Of a stretch of 45,871 nt of DNA, positions 35,282 through 45,871 are shown piece after piece. The notes beneath the pieces are model-generated. The model did no database searches and had not been told where the DNA came from. It saw only the letters and a list, made by a program, of their open reading frames with translations. Origin of the DNA: Pseudomonadota bacterium (lineage in GTDB: Bacteria; Chloroflexota; UBA6077; JAJPHF01); NCBI GenBank assembly GCA_021325365.1, contig JAJPHF010000030.1, positions 1-45,871 of the forward strand, read 5' to 3'. Every line of letters starts with the position of its first letter. Within the stretch, counting starts at the first letter, position 1. The position numbers were made by a program, and so were the translations under genes.

Positions 35282-37422
35282 TTACGTCTCCCCCCTGCGG
35301 AGCTGGTTCACCTGCCGCAGCTCGTCGCTCACCCGCGGCAGGCGCATGATCTGGTCCAGGCGGTACTGCGCCTTCCGCCGCCAGTTGGGGCGCTCGCGCC
35401 AGGTGCCCGGCACGTTCTGCGGCTCCGTCTCTAGCCACAGGTCCTCGAGATTCACGAGGACGATGCCCGCGTTCCTGGCGCTCAGCCGCCGCAGCAGGGC
35501 CGCCAGCACGGCGTGCGCCTCGGCGTCCTGGTCCTCGCCGACGGCAACCTCGCCGCTACCGTGTAGGTGCGCCAGCAGCGCCGCCCGCACCGCCTCGCGC
35601 GACTGCTGCTCAGCCTGCGCCATCCCAGGCTCCAGCACGCCCAGCCGCTGCCGGTCCGGCACGTCGAGCCCCCGCCAGAACGCGGCGAACGGGTACATAT
35701 CGTGCGTGTTCAAGCTGGCTGCGGCCCCGGGCACCATGGGGGCCAGCGGCTCGTCGGCGCGGGGGCGCAGCTCGAACTGCCCGACGTACATGCGCCGCAG
35801 TCCGTGACGCGCCATCGCCGCCCGCACGCTGCGCGGCACCGTGCCCAGGTCCTCGCCGACAATCATCGCCTCGTGCCGGTGCGACTCCAGGCACAGCACG
35901 GCGTACAGCTCGTCCGCGTGGTAGCGCACGTAGACGCCGTCCCGAGCGTCGACGCCCCGGGGAATCCAGTACAGCCGGTGCAGCCCCATGACGTGATCGA
36001 CGCGCAGCACGCCGGCGTGGGCGAGATGGTGTTGCACGCAGGCGCGGAAGTAGCGATAGCCGCGCTCGCGCATCGCCTCCGGGTGCAGCGGCGGGAACCC
36101 CCAGTTCTGGCCGCCCATGAAGAACGGGTCGGGTGGCGCGCCGCCCGCAATGCCGAGCGCGAACGTGCCCCGCTCGCGCCACACGTCGTAGCCGTCCGCG
36201 TGGACGCCGAGCGGGAGATCGAGGTACAGGCGACCGCGGCCGCCGCGCGCCCGCTCGGCCAGCGCGGCCAGCTGCTGCTCGGTCAGCCACTGCGCGTACA
36301 GGTGATACCGCGCGGCCGCGGGGTCGTAGTCGCCTTCCGTCAGCTCGCCCTGCCGCGGCCGCTCAGGCCAGGTGGGCCAGGGGGCGCCGAACCGCTCGGT
36401 GGTCGCCCGGAAGCGAGCGTAGTCCTCGACCTGCGGCTGCGCGGCCAGGAACGCCTGGTATTCTGGTCGCGCCCCGCCGCCGCACGCGAAGAAGCGCTCG
36501 GCCAGCGCCGCCAGCACCGGGCGCCGCAAGGCAGCCACCGCCTGGTAATCGACGAGCGGCGCCTCCCGCAGCTCCGCCTGCCGCGCCTGCAGCTCGGGCG
36601 CATGGAGCAAGGCAAGCGCCGCGGGGCACTGGGCGAGTCCCGGCGCGTGCTCCAGGTCGGCGAACAGCTCATTCCAGAACAGCCGGCTCACCGGCGCGTA
36701 GGGGCTCGGCTCGAACGGATCCTCGCCCAAAAACGCGGCGAGCAGCGGCAGCGTGGCGACCATCGCGCCGCCCAGGCCCGCCGTCCAGCCCATCAGCGCC
36801 TCCAGGTCGGCCAGATCGCCGCACCCCCAGTTGCGCGCCGAGCGCATGGCGTAGACCGGCAGAAACACGCCCCAGGCGCGCGCGCCCGCCTCGCCACGGG
36901 GCGCGTACGCCCGCCGCGGCGCGTGGAGCAGCAGCGACTCCGCGCGCTCGCCGGCGCTCTCAAGGGCCAGCCGGTGGTAGCCGAGCGGCAGGTCGGCGGG
37001 CAGCGCGCCGCGCTGCACGACGTACCGTTGGCCGTCCACGTCCGCCGTGTCTACCGCCACCAGCGCGTCCGCCGCCCACCGCCACTCGCGCACCGTATCG
37101 GACTCCAGCGTGAGCCGGGCGTCGACCGGCGCGCCGGCGCCGCCAGCGGCGCGGCGCAGCTCCACCGCCGTCTCGCCGCCCTGCCAGACCACCGTCACCG
37201 GCTCGACCATGCGCTGCCACGGCTCCCGCCGCCGCGCCCGCAGCGCCGCCGGCACGTCCGCGGCGCTCGCCAGCGGCGCCCCGAGCGCCTGCAGCACCAC
37301 CATCAACACCTCCGGCGTGGCCCGCCGGCGCTGCCGCTCCACGTCGTAGTAGGCCGTCTGCACGCCGTAGAGCCGCGCCAGCTCGCGCAGCCCGCGCAGC
37401 CGTCCCTCCCGCGTCGCGGGCA

Positions 37423-37423
<1 letters not shown>
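35282..37423 (-). CDS. malQ: 4-alpha-glucanotransferase (GH77, amylomaltase)
   Basis: MalQ transfers maltodextrin segments between glucan chains. Length 713 residues from ATG 37423, whose A overlaps the treS stop (TGATG). A ~170-residue N-terminal beta-rich domain of the bacterial MalQ type precedes the GH77 core. Catalytic residues are nucleophile D476 in [14 protein letters not shown], acid/base E524 in VGEDLGTVP and D575 in [15 protein letters not shown] (~439-445) is also family-typical. Within the operon it can reset chain lengths for GlgE, GlgB and TreY. A longer upstream frame to 37780 overlaps treS and is not supported. Confidence 0.95.
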
Positions 37424-40935
<3,512 letters not shown>

Positions 40936-40936
40936 A

Positions 40937-43081
40937 TTACTCGAAGTCCTCCTCCGTGCGGACCCGCCGCCGGAACCGCATGATGTGGGCAGGCAACGCC
41001 TGTGGGCTTAGCTCCACGTAGTTGCGCGGGCCGTTCCACAGGTAACGGCCCGCGCCCAGCAGGTCGTGTACCTGATACGGCTGCGTCGCGTCGATCCCCA
41101 GCGCGTCGAGCGGCAAGTCGACCCAGCCCGCCTGGGTGTAGTGGGGATCGAGGTTCACGATGGTCAGGATCAGGTTGTCGCGGTCGGGGCTCTCCTTCGT
41201 GTACGCGATGAGCTGCTCGTTGTCCACCGGCACGAACTGCAGGCTCGTGTCCGAGTGCAGCGCCGGGTTCTCGCGCCGGATGCGGTTCACCCGCGCGATG
41301 AAGTCTCGCAGGCTGTCCTCGCGCTCCAGGTCGCGGCGCTTGATCTCGTACTTCTCCGAGTTCAGGTACTCTTCCTTGCCTAGCTCGATCGCCTCGTGCT
41401 CGCCTAGCTCGAAGGCCGGGCCGTAAATCCCGTAGCTCGCCCCCAGCGTCGCCGCCAGCACCAGCCGCGTCATGAACGTCGATCGCTGGCCCATCTGGAG
41501 CGCCTCGGTCAGGATGTCCGGCGTGGTCGGCCACAGGTTCGGCCGGAAGTACTCTCGCACCTCCGTCTGCGTCAGCTCGGTAAAGTACTGCGTCAGCTCC
41601 CACTTCGTATTGCGCCACGCGAAGTAAGTGTAGGACTGGGTAAAGCCCAGCTTCGCCAGGTGGTACATCACCTTCGGCCGCGTGAAGGCCTCGGCGAGGA
41701 AGATCGTCTCGGGATATTCCCGTTTCACCGCGCCGATCAGCCACTCCCAGAAGCGGAACGGCTTCGTGTGCGGGTTGTCCACGCGGAAGATGCGCACGCC
41801 CTGCTCGATCCAGTAGCAGACCACGCTCTTCAGCTCGTCCCACAGCCCGCGCCAGTCGGCACACTCGAAGTCAAACGGATAGATGTCCTGGTACTTCTTC
41901 GGCGGGTTCTCGGCGTACTGGATCGTGCCGTCCGGCCGCTGGCGGAACCACTCCGGATGCTCGCGCACGTAGGGATGGTCCGGCGAGCACTGGAACGCGA
42001 CGTCCAGCGCCACCTCCAGCCCAAAGCCCCGCGCCCGCTCGACCAGCTCGCGGAAATCGTCGAGCGTGCCCAGCTCCGGGTGGATCGCCTTGTGCCCGCC
42101 CTCGGGCCCACCGATCGCCCACGGGCTCCCCGGGTCCCCGGGCGCCGCCTCCAGCGCGTTGTTGCGCCCCTTGCGGAACGCGCGCCCAATCGGATGTATC
42201 GGCGGCAGGTACAGCACGTCGAAGCCCATCGCCGCCACGTAGGGCAGCCAGTCCTGCACGTCCCGCAGCGTCCCGTGCGGTAGCGCCGGCGCCTCCGCGC
42301 TCATCCCTCCCCGGGGGTCCAGGGGCGCCCCCCTGGCGGGCGGATCCTCCCCGTCTCCTCCCCGGGGGTTCAGGGGCGCCCCCCTGGCGGGAGTTTGGGG
42401 GTGTCTCCCACTACCCCCTTCTTCTCCATCGGGCTGCAGCCGCCACCCTGGCTTCGTCGCCGCCGTCGAGCGGGGGAACAGCTCGTACCACGTGCTAAAG
42501 CGCGCGCGCTCACGGTCGACCGTGACTGGCAGCTCGCGCTCATAGCGCGTCACGGCGCCGCGGTCGGCGTGGCGGGCCATCAGCTGTCCTAGCTCCGCGG
42601 ACAGCGCCGCCGCCACGGCCTCGCCGCCGCCCGCGCGCAGCGTCCGCCCGAACGCCTGGAGTTCTGTCGCATCGGCGCCAGTGGCCCGCGTCGCGGCGTC
42701 CTCGACGAGCGCCGCGCCGATCAGCAGCTCGACGGCCACGTCCTGCTCCGCCTCGACGCGTTTTGCGAGATCGCGGGTCCACGTCTTGAAGCGGTCCACC
42801 CAGCCTTCCAGCGTGTAGCCGTACGAGCCTAGCTCCGTCACCCGGAAGGCGCCGCGCCAGCGGTCATTGACGAGCGGCTCCAGCGGGGACTCGCTCCACT
42901 TGCCGTCCCCCGCGCGGCGGTACAGCAGCCGCCCCGACAGCGCATCGTGACCGTCCGCGAAGAGGTCGGCCTCCACGACTACCTGCTCGCCCACGGTCCG
43001 CTTGATCGGGAAGCGCCCGGCGTCGATCTCCGGCTTTACGCCCTCGATCACGACCCGCCGCGTCCCATCGGCTGCTTCCAT
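40937..43081 (-). CDS. glgE: Alpha-1,4-glucan:maltose-1-phosphate maltosyltransferase (GH13_3)
   Basis: GlgE transfers maltosyl units from maltose-1-phosphate to glucan. Length 714 residues. An N-terminal beta-sandwich (~10-105) and helical domain (~108-185) precede the barrel, which starts near WYELFPRS. The nucleophile is D435 in [14 protein letters not shown] and the acid/base E464 in [21 protein letters not shown] (~395-405) is a GlgE hallmark. Residues ~206-268 include a segment (~45 residues) encoded by a 51-base repeat and absent from typical GlgE. GGAGGG lies before the ATG. It is the first gene of the seven-gene minus-strand operon, with a 359-bp divergent region upstream (43082-43440). 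Confidence 0.96.
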   Translation of the reverse strand: MEAADGTRRVVIEGVKPEIDAGRFPIKRTVGEQVVVEADLFADGHDALSGRLLYRRAGDGKWSESPLEPLVNDRWRGAFRVTELGSYGYTLEGWVDRFKTWTRDLAKRVEAEQDVAVELLIGAALVEDAATRATGADATELQAFGRTLRAGGGEAVAAALSAELGQLMARHADRGAVTRYERELPVTVDRERARFSTWYELFPRSTAATKPGWRLQPDGEEGGSGRHPQTPARGAPLNPRGGDGEDPPARGAPLDPRGGMSAEAPALPHGTLRDVQDWLPYVAAMGFDVLYLPPIHPIGRAFRKGRNNALEAAPGDPGSPWAIGGPEGGHKAIHPELGTLDDFRELVERARGFGLEVALDVAFQCSPDHPYVREHPEWFRQRPDGTIQYAENPPKKYQDIYPFDFECADWRGLWDELKSVVCYWIEQGVRIFRVDNPHTKPFRFWEWLIGAVKREYPETIFLAEAFTRPKVMYHLAKLGFTQSYTYFAWRNTKWELTQYFTELTQTEVREYFRPNLWPTTPDILTEALQMGQRSTFMTRLVLAATLGASYGIYGPAFELGEHEAIELGKEEYLNSEKYEIKRRDLEREDSLRDFIARVNRIRRENPALHSDTSLQFVPVDNEQLIAYTKESPDRDNLILTIVNLDPHYTQAGWVDLPLDALGIDATQPYQVHDLLGAGRYLWNGPRNYVELSPQALPAHIMRFRRRVRTEEDFE
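42307..42391 (-). repeat. In-frame 51-bp-period repeat inside glgE
   Basis: Two 34-bp units, 42307-42340 and 42358-42391, differ at one base and are spaced 51 bases (17 codons), so the reading frame is kept. Each contains the palindrome CCAGGGGCGCC..CCTGG. They encode [12 protein letters not shown] and [12 protein letters not shown]. The repeat lies in the linker between WYELFPRS and HGTLRDVQ. Confidence 0.88.
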
Positions 43082-43440
43082 GCCGTCCCCGCCCTCCGGC
43101 TAGCTCAGTCCGCCAGCACCGCTCGCTGTGCGCCCGGCCACAGCCCATACGACCCCGCGAGCAAGCGGTCCTTGGGTAACTCGGGTGCTGCACGATTCGT
43201 TCCACCCGGGGCGCCGCCAAGCGCTCCGAACGCGGCTGGCGCGCTCCGCCGGAGCTGCTCACCGCTTCGCGGAACAAGCCGTATCGACACTTGCTCACAT
43301 CTTACCGTCTGGGCCATGTGATGCCTGTACCTGCAAACGCTATTGAAGAAGGCGTTGCATAACGCTGCCTCGCCGCTTGGCCACCCCGCCGGCAGGCTGG
43401 CTATACTACCCGCCGGGACACCCAATACGGAGCGCCGAGC
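43082..43440. promoter_or_regulatory. Divergent regulatory region between glgE and the FAD oxidoreductase
   Basis: This 359-bp gap holds no convincing gene. Its plus-strand end has a lower GC content. It includes an inverted repeat GCGTT-gcat-AACGC (43352-43365) that could be an operator, and a candidate plus-strand promoter at 43377-43407. A minus-strand promoter for glgE must lie here, but none is clear. Confidence 0.45.
43377..43407 (+). promoter_or_regulatory. Candidate promoter of the FAD oxidoreductase
   Basis: TTGGCC (43377-43382) and TATACT (43402-43407, five of six consensus bases) are separated by 19 bases, with the ATG 34 bases after the -10 box. The spacing is slightly long. An inverted repeat lies directly upstream. 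Confidence 0.4.
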
Positions 43441-44802
43441 ATGGCAGCGCAAATCCCGCAGGTGGTCGTCGTCGGCGCGGGCATGGCCGGGCTGGCCGCG
43501 GCCCTGACCGCCCAGGAACAGGGCGCACCGGTCACGCTGCTCGAGGCGGGCGCCACGCCGGGCGGCTCGGCCGCACTATCGGCTGGCTTCATCACCACCT
43601 TCGGCAGTTATGACGACTACCAGCGCCGTGTCCCGCTCGGCGAGCAGGCGCAGGGCCGGCTCGTCATGGACCACTACGACGATGCCGTCCGCTGGCTGCT
43701 GGACCAGGGCCTGGAGTTCGCGCCGGACGCCAGCGGCCAACCGGAGGGCGAGTTCGGCTTCACGCGCCGGCATCGCATGGACCCGCCCGTCGCGATGGCC
43801 CGCCTGGCGCACGTCTTCATGGATCGCGGCGGCCGCCTCTGCACCGGTACGCGCGCCCTGCGGCTGCTGGCGGATGCGCAGGGGCGCGTAACGGCCGTGC
43901 TGGCCCAGGGCTCGGCTGGCCGCGCGACCTACCCTGCTGCCGCCGTGGTGCTGGCCAGCGGTGGCTTTCAGGGCAACCGAGAGCTTACCGCGCGGTATAT
44001 GGGTCCCTGGGCCGACCGCCTGCTCGTACGTTCGAACCCGCACAGCGTCGGTGACGGACTGCTGATGGGCCTGGAGCTGGGCGCCGGCACCAGCGGAGGC
44101 CTCCACTCGTTCTACGGCCACCTGATGCCGGCGCCGCCGGCCGTGCTCCCGCCCGAGCGCTTCTTCCCGCCAACTGCGTACTACAGTCGCGCGACGGTGC
44201 TCGTGAATGCGCACGGCGTCCGTTTCACCGACGAATCGCTGGGCGACCACATGAACGCCCAGGCCGCCGTCCGTCAGGACTACGCCGCCGTCTTCGCCAT
44301 CTTCGACCAGGACGTGCATGACCGGCACATCGTCGGCCGCCCGAGCGGGCACCCCGAGGGGCTGAACCGGCTGGAGGCCGCGCGCGAGGCGGGCGCCTGG
44401 ATCGTCACGGCGCCGACGCTCGACAAGCTCGTGGCCCTGGTGGCCGAGCGCGGCGTGCGGCGCGACGCGCTGGCCCGGACGCTGCACGCTTACAACCGAG
44501 CGATGGCGGAGGGCACCGACGAGCCCCTGCCAATTGGGCGCGTGGAACTGCGCGCGCCGCTCTGGCGCCCGCCCTTCTACGCCATCGCGCTCGCGCCGGC
44601 GATCACCCTGACCTACGGCGGCCTGCGCGTGGACCAGCGGTGTCAGGTGCTCGACCGCGCCGGTATGCCACTGCCCGGGCTCTATGCGGCTGGCGGCGAC
44701 GCGGGCGGCACCTACTTCGAGCAGTACGGCGGCGGCCTGGCGATGGCGCTCACGCTCGGTCGCGTGGCCGGCGCCGCGGCCGCCCATGCCATCCGCGGCT
44801 GA
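43441..44802 (+). CDS. FAD-dependent oxidoreductase (FAD_binding_2, fumarate-reductase/ketosteroid-dehydrogenase-like)
   Basis: Flavoprotein of 453 residues, probably cytosolic. The N-terminal dinucleotide-binding motif VVVGAGMAGLAAAL (~9-22) and acidic residue E36 bind the ADP part of FAD. ASGGFQGN (~170) is the family's second FAD contact, and the C-terminal [28 protein letters not shown] completes the fold. The central cap domain (~230-350) is where substrate binds in flavocytochrome c and related enzymes. There is no signal peptide. GGAG precedes the ATG by ~8 bases. The substrate is unknown: tricarballylate-, fumarate- and ketosteroid-type dehydrogenases are all possible. Confidence 0.9.
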   Translation: MAAQIPQVVVVGAGMAGLAAALTAQEQGAPVTLLEAGATPGGSAALSAGFITTFGSYDDYQRRVPLGEQAQGRLVMDHYDDAVRWLLDQGLEFAPDASGQPEGEFGFTRRHRMDPPVAMARLAHVFMDRGGRLCTGTRALRLLADAQGRVTAVLAQGSAGRATYPAAAVVLASGGFQGNRELTARYMGPWADRLLVRSNPHSVGDGLLMGLELGAGTSGGLHSFYGHLMPAPPAVLPPERFFPPTAYYSRATVLVNAHGVRFTDESLGDHMNAQAAVRQDYAAVFAIFDQDVHDRHIVGRPSGHPEGLNRLEAAREAGAWIVTAPTLDKLVALVAERGVRRDALARTLHAYNRAMAEGTDEPLPIGRVELRAPLWRPPFYAIALAPAITLTYGGLRVDQRCQVLDRAGMPLPGLYAAGGDAGGTYFEQYGGGLAMALTLGRVAGAAAAHAIRG

Positions 44803-44820
44803 TCTCGAAACCGGCGGTCG

Positions 44821-44904
44821 CCTTCCCCCTCGCCCCCGGCGAGAGGGCCGGGGTGCGTGCCTGTCTCTTCCCCTCTCCACCCGGGAGAGAACCAGGGGAG
44901 GGCG
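44821..44904. repeat. Paired palindromic repeat (two units, ~43-nt period)
   Basis: Unit one starts at ~44821 (CCCCCTCGCCCCCGGCGAGAGGG) and unit two at ~44864 (CCCCTCTCCACCCGGGAGAGAACC). Each has a short hairpin and a G-rich tail. The pair lies just after the FAD oxidoreductase stop and before the small winged-helix gene. Confidence 0.72.
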
Positions 44905-44976
44905 CGCACGCCGCCCAACCGCCGGGGCAGGTCAGGTATGAGCCGATCAGAAATCGATCGCCCGGAGGTAGCATCT

Positions 44977-45297
44977 ATGCAGTCCACCGTTGAGGCACGG
45001 ATCAAGGACGCGGTCGTCGCCAGCCCGCGCCCCCTCACCAGCAGCGAGATCGGCACCCGCCTTCGCTTGCCGCGCGTGGAGGTAGAGCAGGCTCTAGAGG
45101 CCCTGCGCGCCGACCCGCGGCTGGTCGTCCGCGACTGGCCGATGGAGGACCCCCACTTCGGCGTTGACCGCATCGTGGTCGCCTGCCGCGTCGAGCCGGC
45201 CGGCGACGCCGCGGCGACAACCGCCGCCGAGGCCGCCGCGCAGCAAGTCTTCGACAACATCCTGCGCGATTTCCTCGCCTCGCACCGCTGCGTCTAA
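44977..45297 (+). CDS. Small winged-helix-like DNA-binding protein, 106 residues
   Basis: The ATG at 44977 is chosen because GGAGG lies 8 bases upstream; an earlier ATG at 44938 has no such site. Residues ~5-60 look like a winged helix: a helix VEARIKDAVVAS, then LTSSEIGTRLRLPRVEVEQALEALRADPRLVVRDW, i.e. a helix-turn-helix followed by a wing. The C-terminal ~45 residues are Ala-rich and helical, a possible dimerisation segment. No specific family is recognised. It follows the FAD oxidoreductase after a 174-bp gap containing a paired repeat and could regulate that gene. Confidence 0.65.
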   Translation: MQSTVEARIKDAVVASPRPLTSSEIGTRLRLPRVEVEQALEALRADPRLVVRDWPMEDPHFGVDRIVVACRVEPAGDAAATTAAEAAAQQVFDNILRDFLASHRCV

Positions 45298-45871
45298 TAC
45301 CGCAGCCGGGGGTGGCGTTCCCTTACTCCCTCGCCCCCTGGGAGAGGGTCGGGGTGAGGGCTCGCCTCCCTAGGCGAACCCCAGGGCCGGATCGGACATC
45401 ATACCGGTCGATCTAGCGAACCCGCCGTAGGCCGGGCCTCGTCCCCTGCCGCCCGGGCGGCGCTGCCCGGAACAATAGTCCGGCCAGCCGCCCGGCGGCC
45501 GGCCGAACCGGGCCGCCAGCGCAGCATCGCACGGGCAGCGGAAGCGCCCCAGGTGGCTCAGCTAGGCACGGTGCCAGACTCAGCGCCACCGCGCCCGGCC
45601 GTACTGCCTTCTGCTCGCGGCGCTCTGCGCCGCGCCCCTCCGCCCCCGGACGACCGCGCCCCGCCAATAGCTTCCTCTTTTAGACAGGCCGCGAGGCGCG
45701 CCGGAGAGCGCCTGCTGCTCGCGCGACGTGGTCGCCGGCATTCCCCGTACACGCCTTCCCCGCACCCGCCGCCCGCGCCCGGCCCGGGGCACTCCCCGCC
45801 GGCCCGGCCCGCGGCAGGAGAGCCGGGGAGTATCGTACGGGGCAAACGATGCGACCTTCCGCGCCCGACCA
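45298..45871. other. Gene-free end region
   Basis: No reading frame here has convincing similarity or a good ribosome-binding site; the open frames (for example 45413-45667 minus) have the Arg/Ala/Pro/Gly composition typical of chance frames in GC-rich DNA. The only feature is the palindromic repeat unit at 45321-45361. Confidence 0.5.
45321..45361. repeat. Single palindromic repeat unit
   Basis: CTTACTCCCTCGCCCCC-TGGGAGAGGG and a TCGGGGTGAGGG tail match the second unit at 15524 closely. It is the only unpaired copy. It lies 23 bases after the stop of the winged-helix gene, where its hairpin could act as a transcript end. Confidence 0.75.

Noticed and set aside
45413..45667. An 84-codon minus-strand frame near the window end
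   Set aside because: It has no ribosome-binding site, biased Arg/Gly/Ala composition and no recognisable motif.

Overview
The window is 45.9 kb of very GC-rich bacterial DNA. Its gene content suggests a soil or sediment Chloroflexota-like bacterium: an F420-type luciferase-family oxidoreductase, an NMT1/THI5-type ABC importer, a GlgE-type maltosyltransferase with a TreS-maltokinase fusion, a DUF3536 GH57 enzyme, an encapsulin, and paired GC-rich palindromic repeats. This assignment is inference from content; no rRNA or other marker is present, and actinobacterial or Rokubacteria-like lineages are not excluded.

Layout. (1) 1-4435, plus strand: the 3' part of an RND efflux adaptor (HlyD type) and a full RND pump. 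(2) 4533-8842, minus strand: a family 1 encapsulin shell gene with no recognisable cargo beside it, a DedA-like membrane protein, and secF-secD. A 24-bp perfect hairpin separates this block from the efflux genes. (3) 9201-14071, plus strand: a REC-kinase-REC hybrid histidine kinase, an LLM-class oxidoreductase, a CPBP membrane protease, a small zinc-ribbon protein and a lone receiver protein. (4) 14354-24327, plus strand: a run that looks like uptake and breakdown of a small, possibly aromatic compound: Rieske oxygenase, alpha/beta hydrolase, two-domain extradiol-type (VOC) dioxygenase, a complete ABC importer with two permeases, an SDR-fold protein without its catalytic residues, a ThDP enzyme, and a DUF1360 membrane protein. 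(5) 24585-43081: storage glucan and trehalose metabolism. A GT4 glycogen/maltose-1-phosphate synthase on the plus strand converges on a tight minus-strand operon read in the order glgE, treS-mak, malQ, glgB, treZ, GH57, treY. (6) 43441-45297, plus strand: an FAD-dependent oxidoreductase and a small winged-helix-like protein, then about 570 bp with only a repeat.

How the genes work together. GlgE extends alpha-glucan from maltose-1-phosphate, supplied either by TreS-maltokinase (trehalose to maltose to maltose-1-phosphate) or by the GT4 enzyme. GlgB branches the glucan, MalQ and the GH57 enzyme remodel it, and TreY plus TreZ would release trehalose again. Together these form an almost closed trehalose-glucan cycle. 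treY carries an in-frame TAG exactly where the family has a conserved Glu (the GT-E-LW motif), so the return arm is either broken, rescued by readthrough, or affected by a sequence error.

The most unusual feature is the set of paired GC-rich palindromic repeats. They lie between genes (15482, 21191, 44821, 45321), where two of them appear to supply the ribosome-binding site of the next gene. Similar paired elements also sit in frame inside treY, treZ and glgE, adding segments of roughly 35-60 residues that the enzyme families do not normally have.
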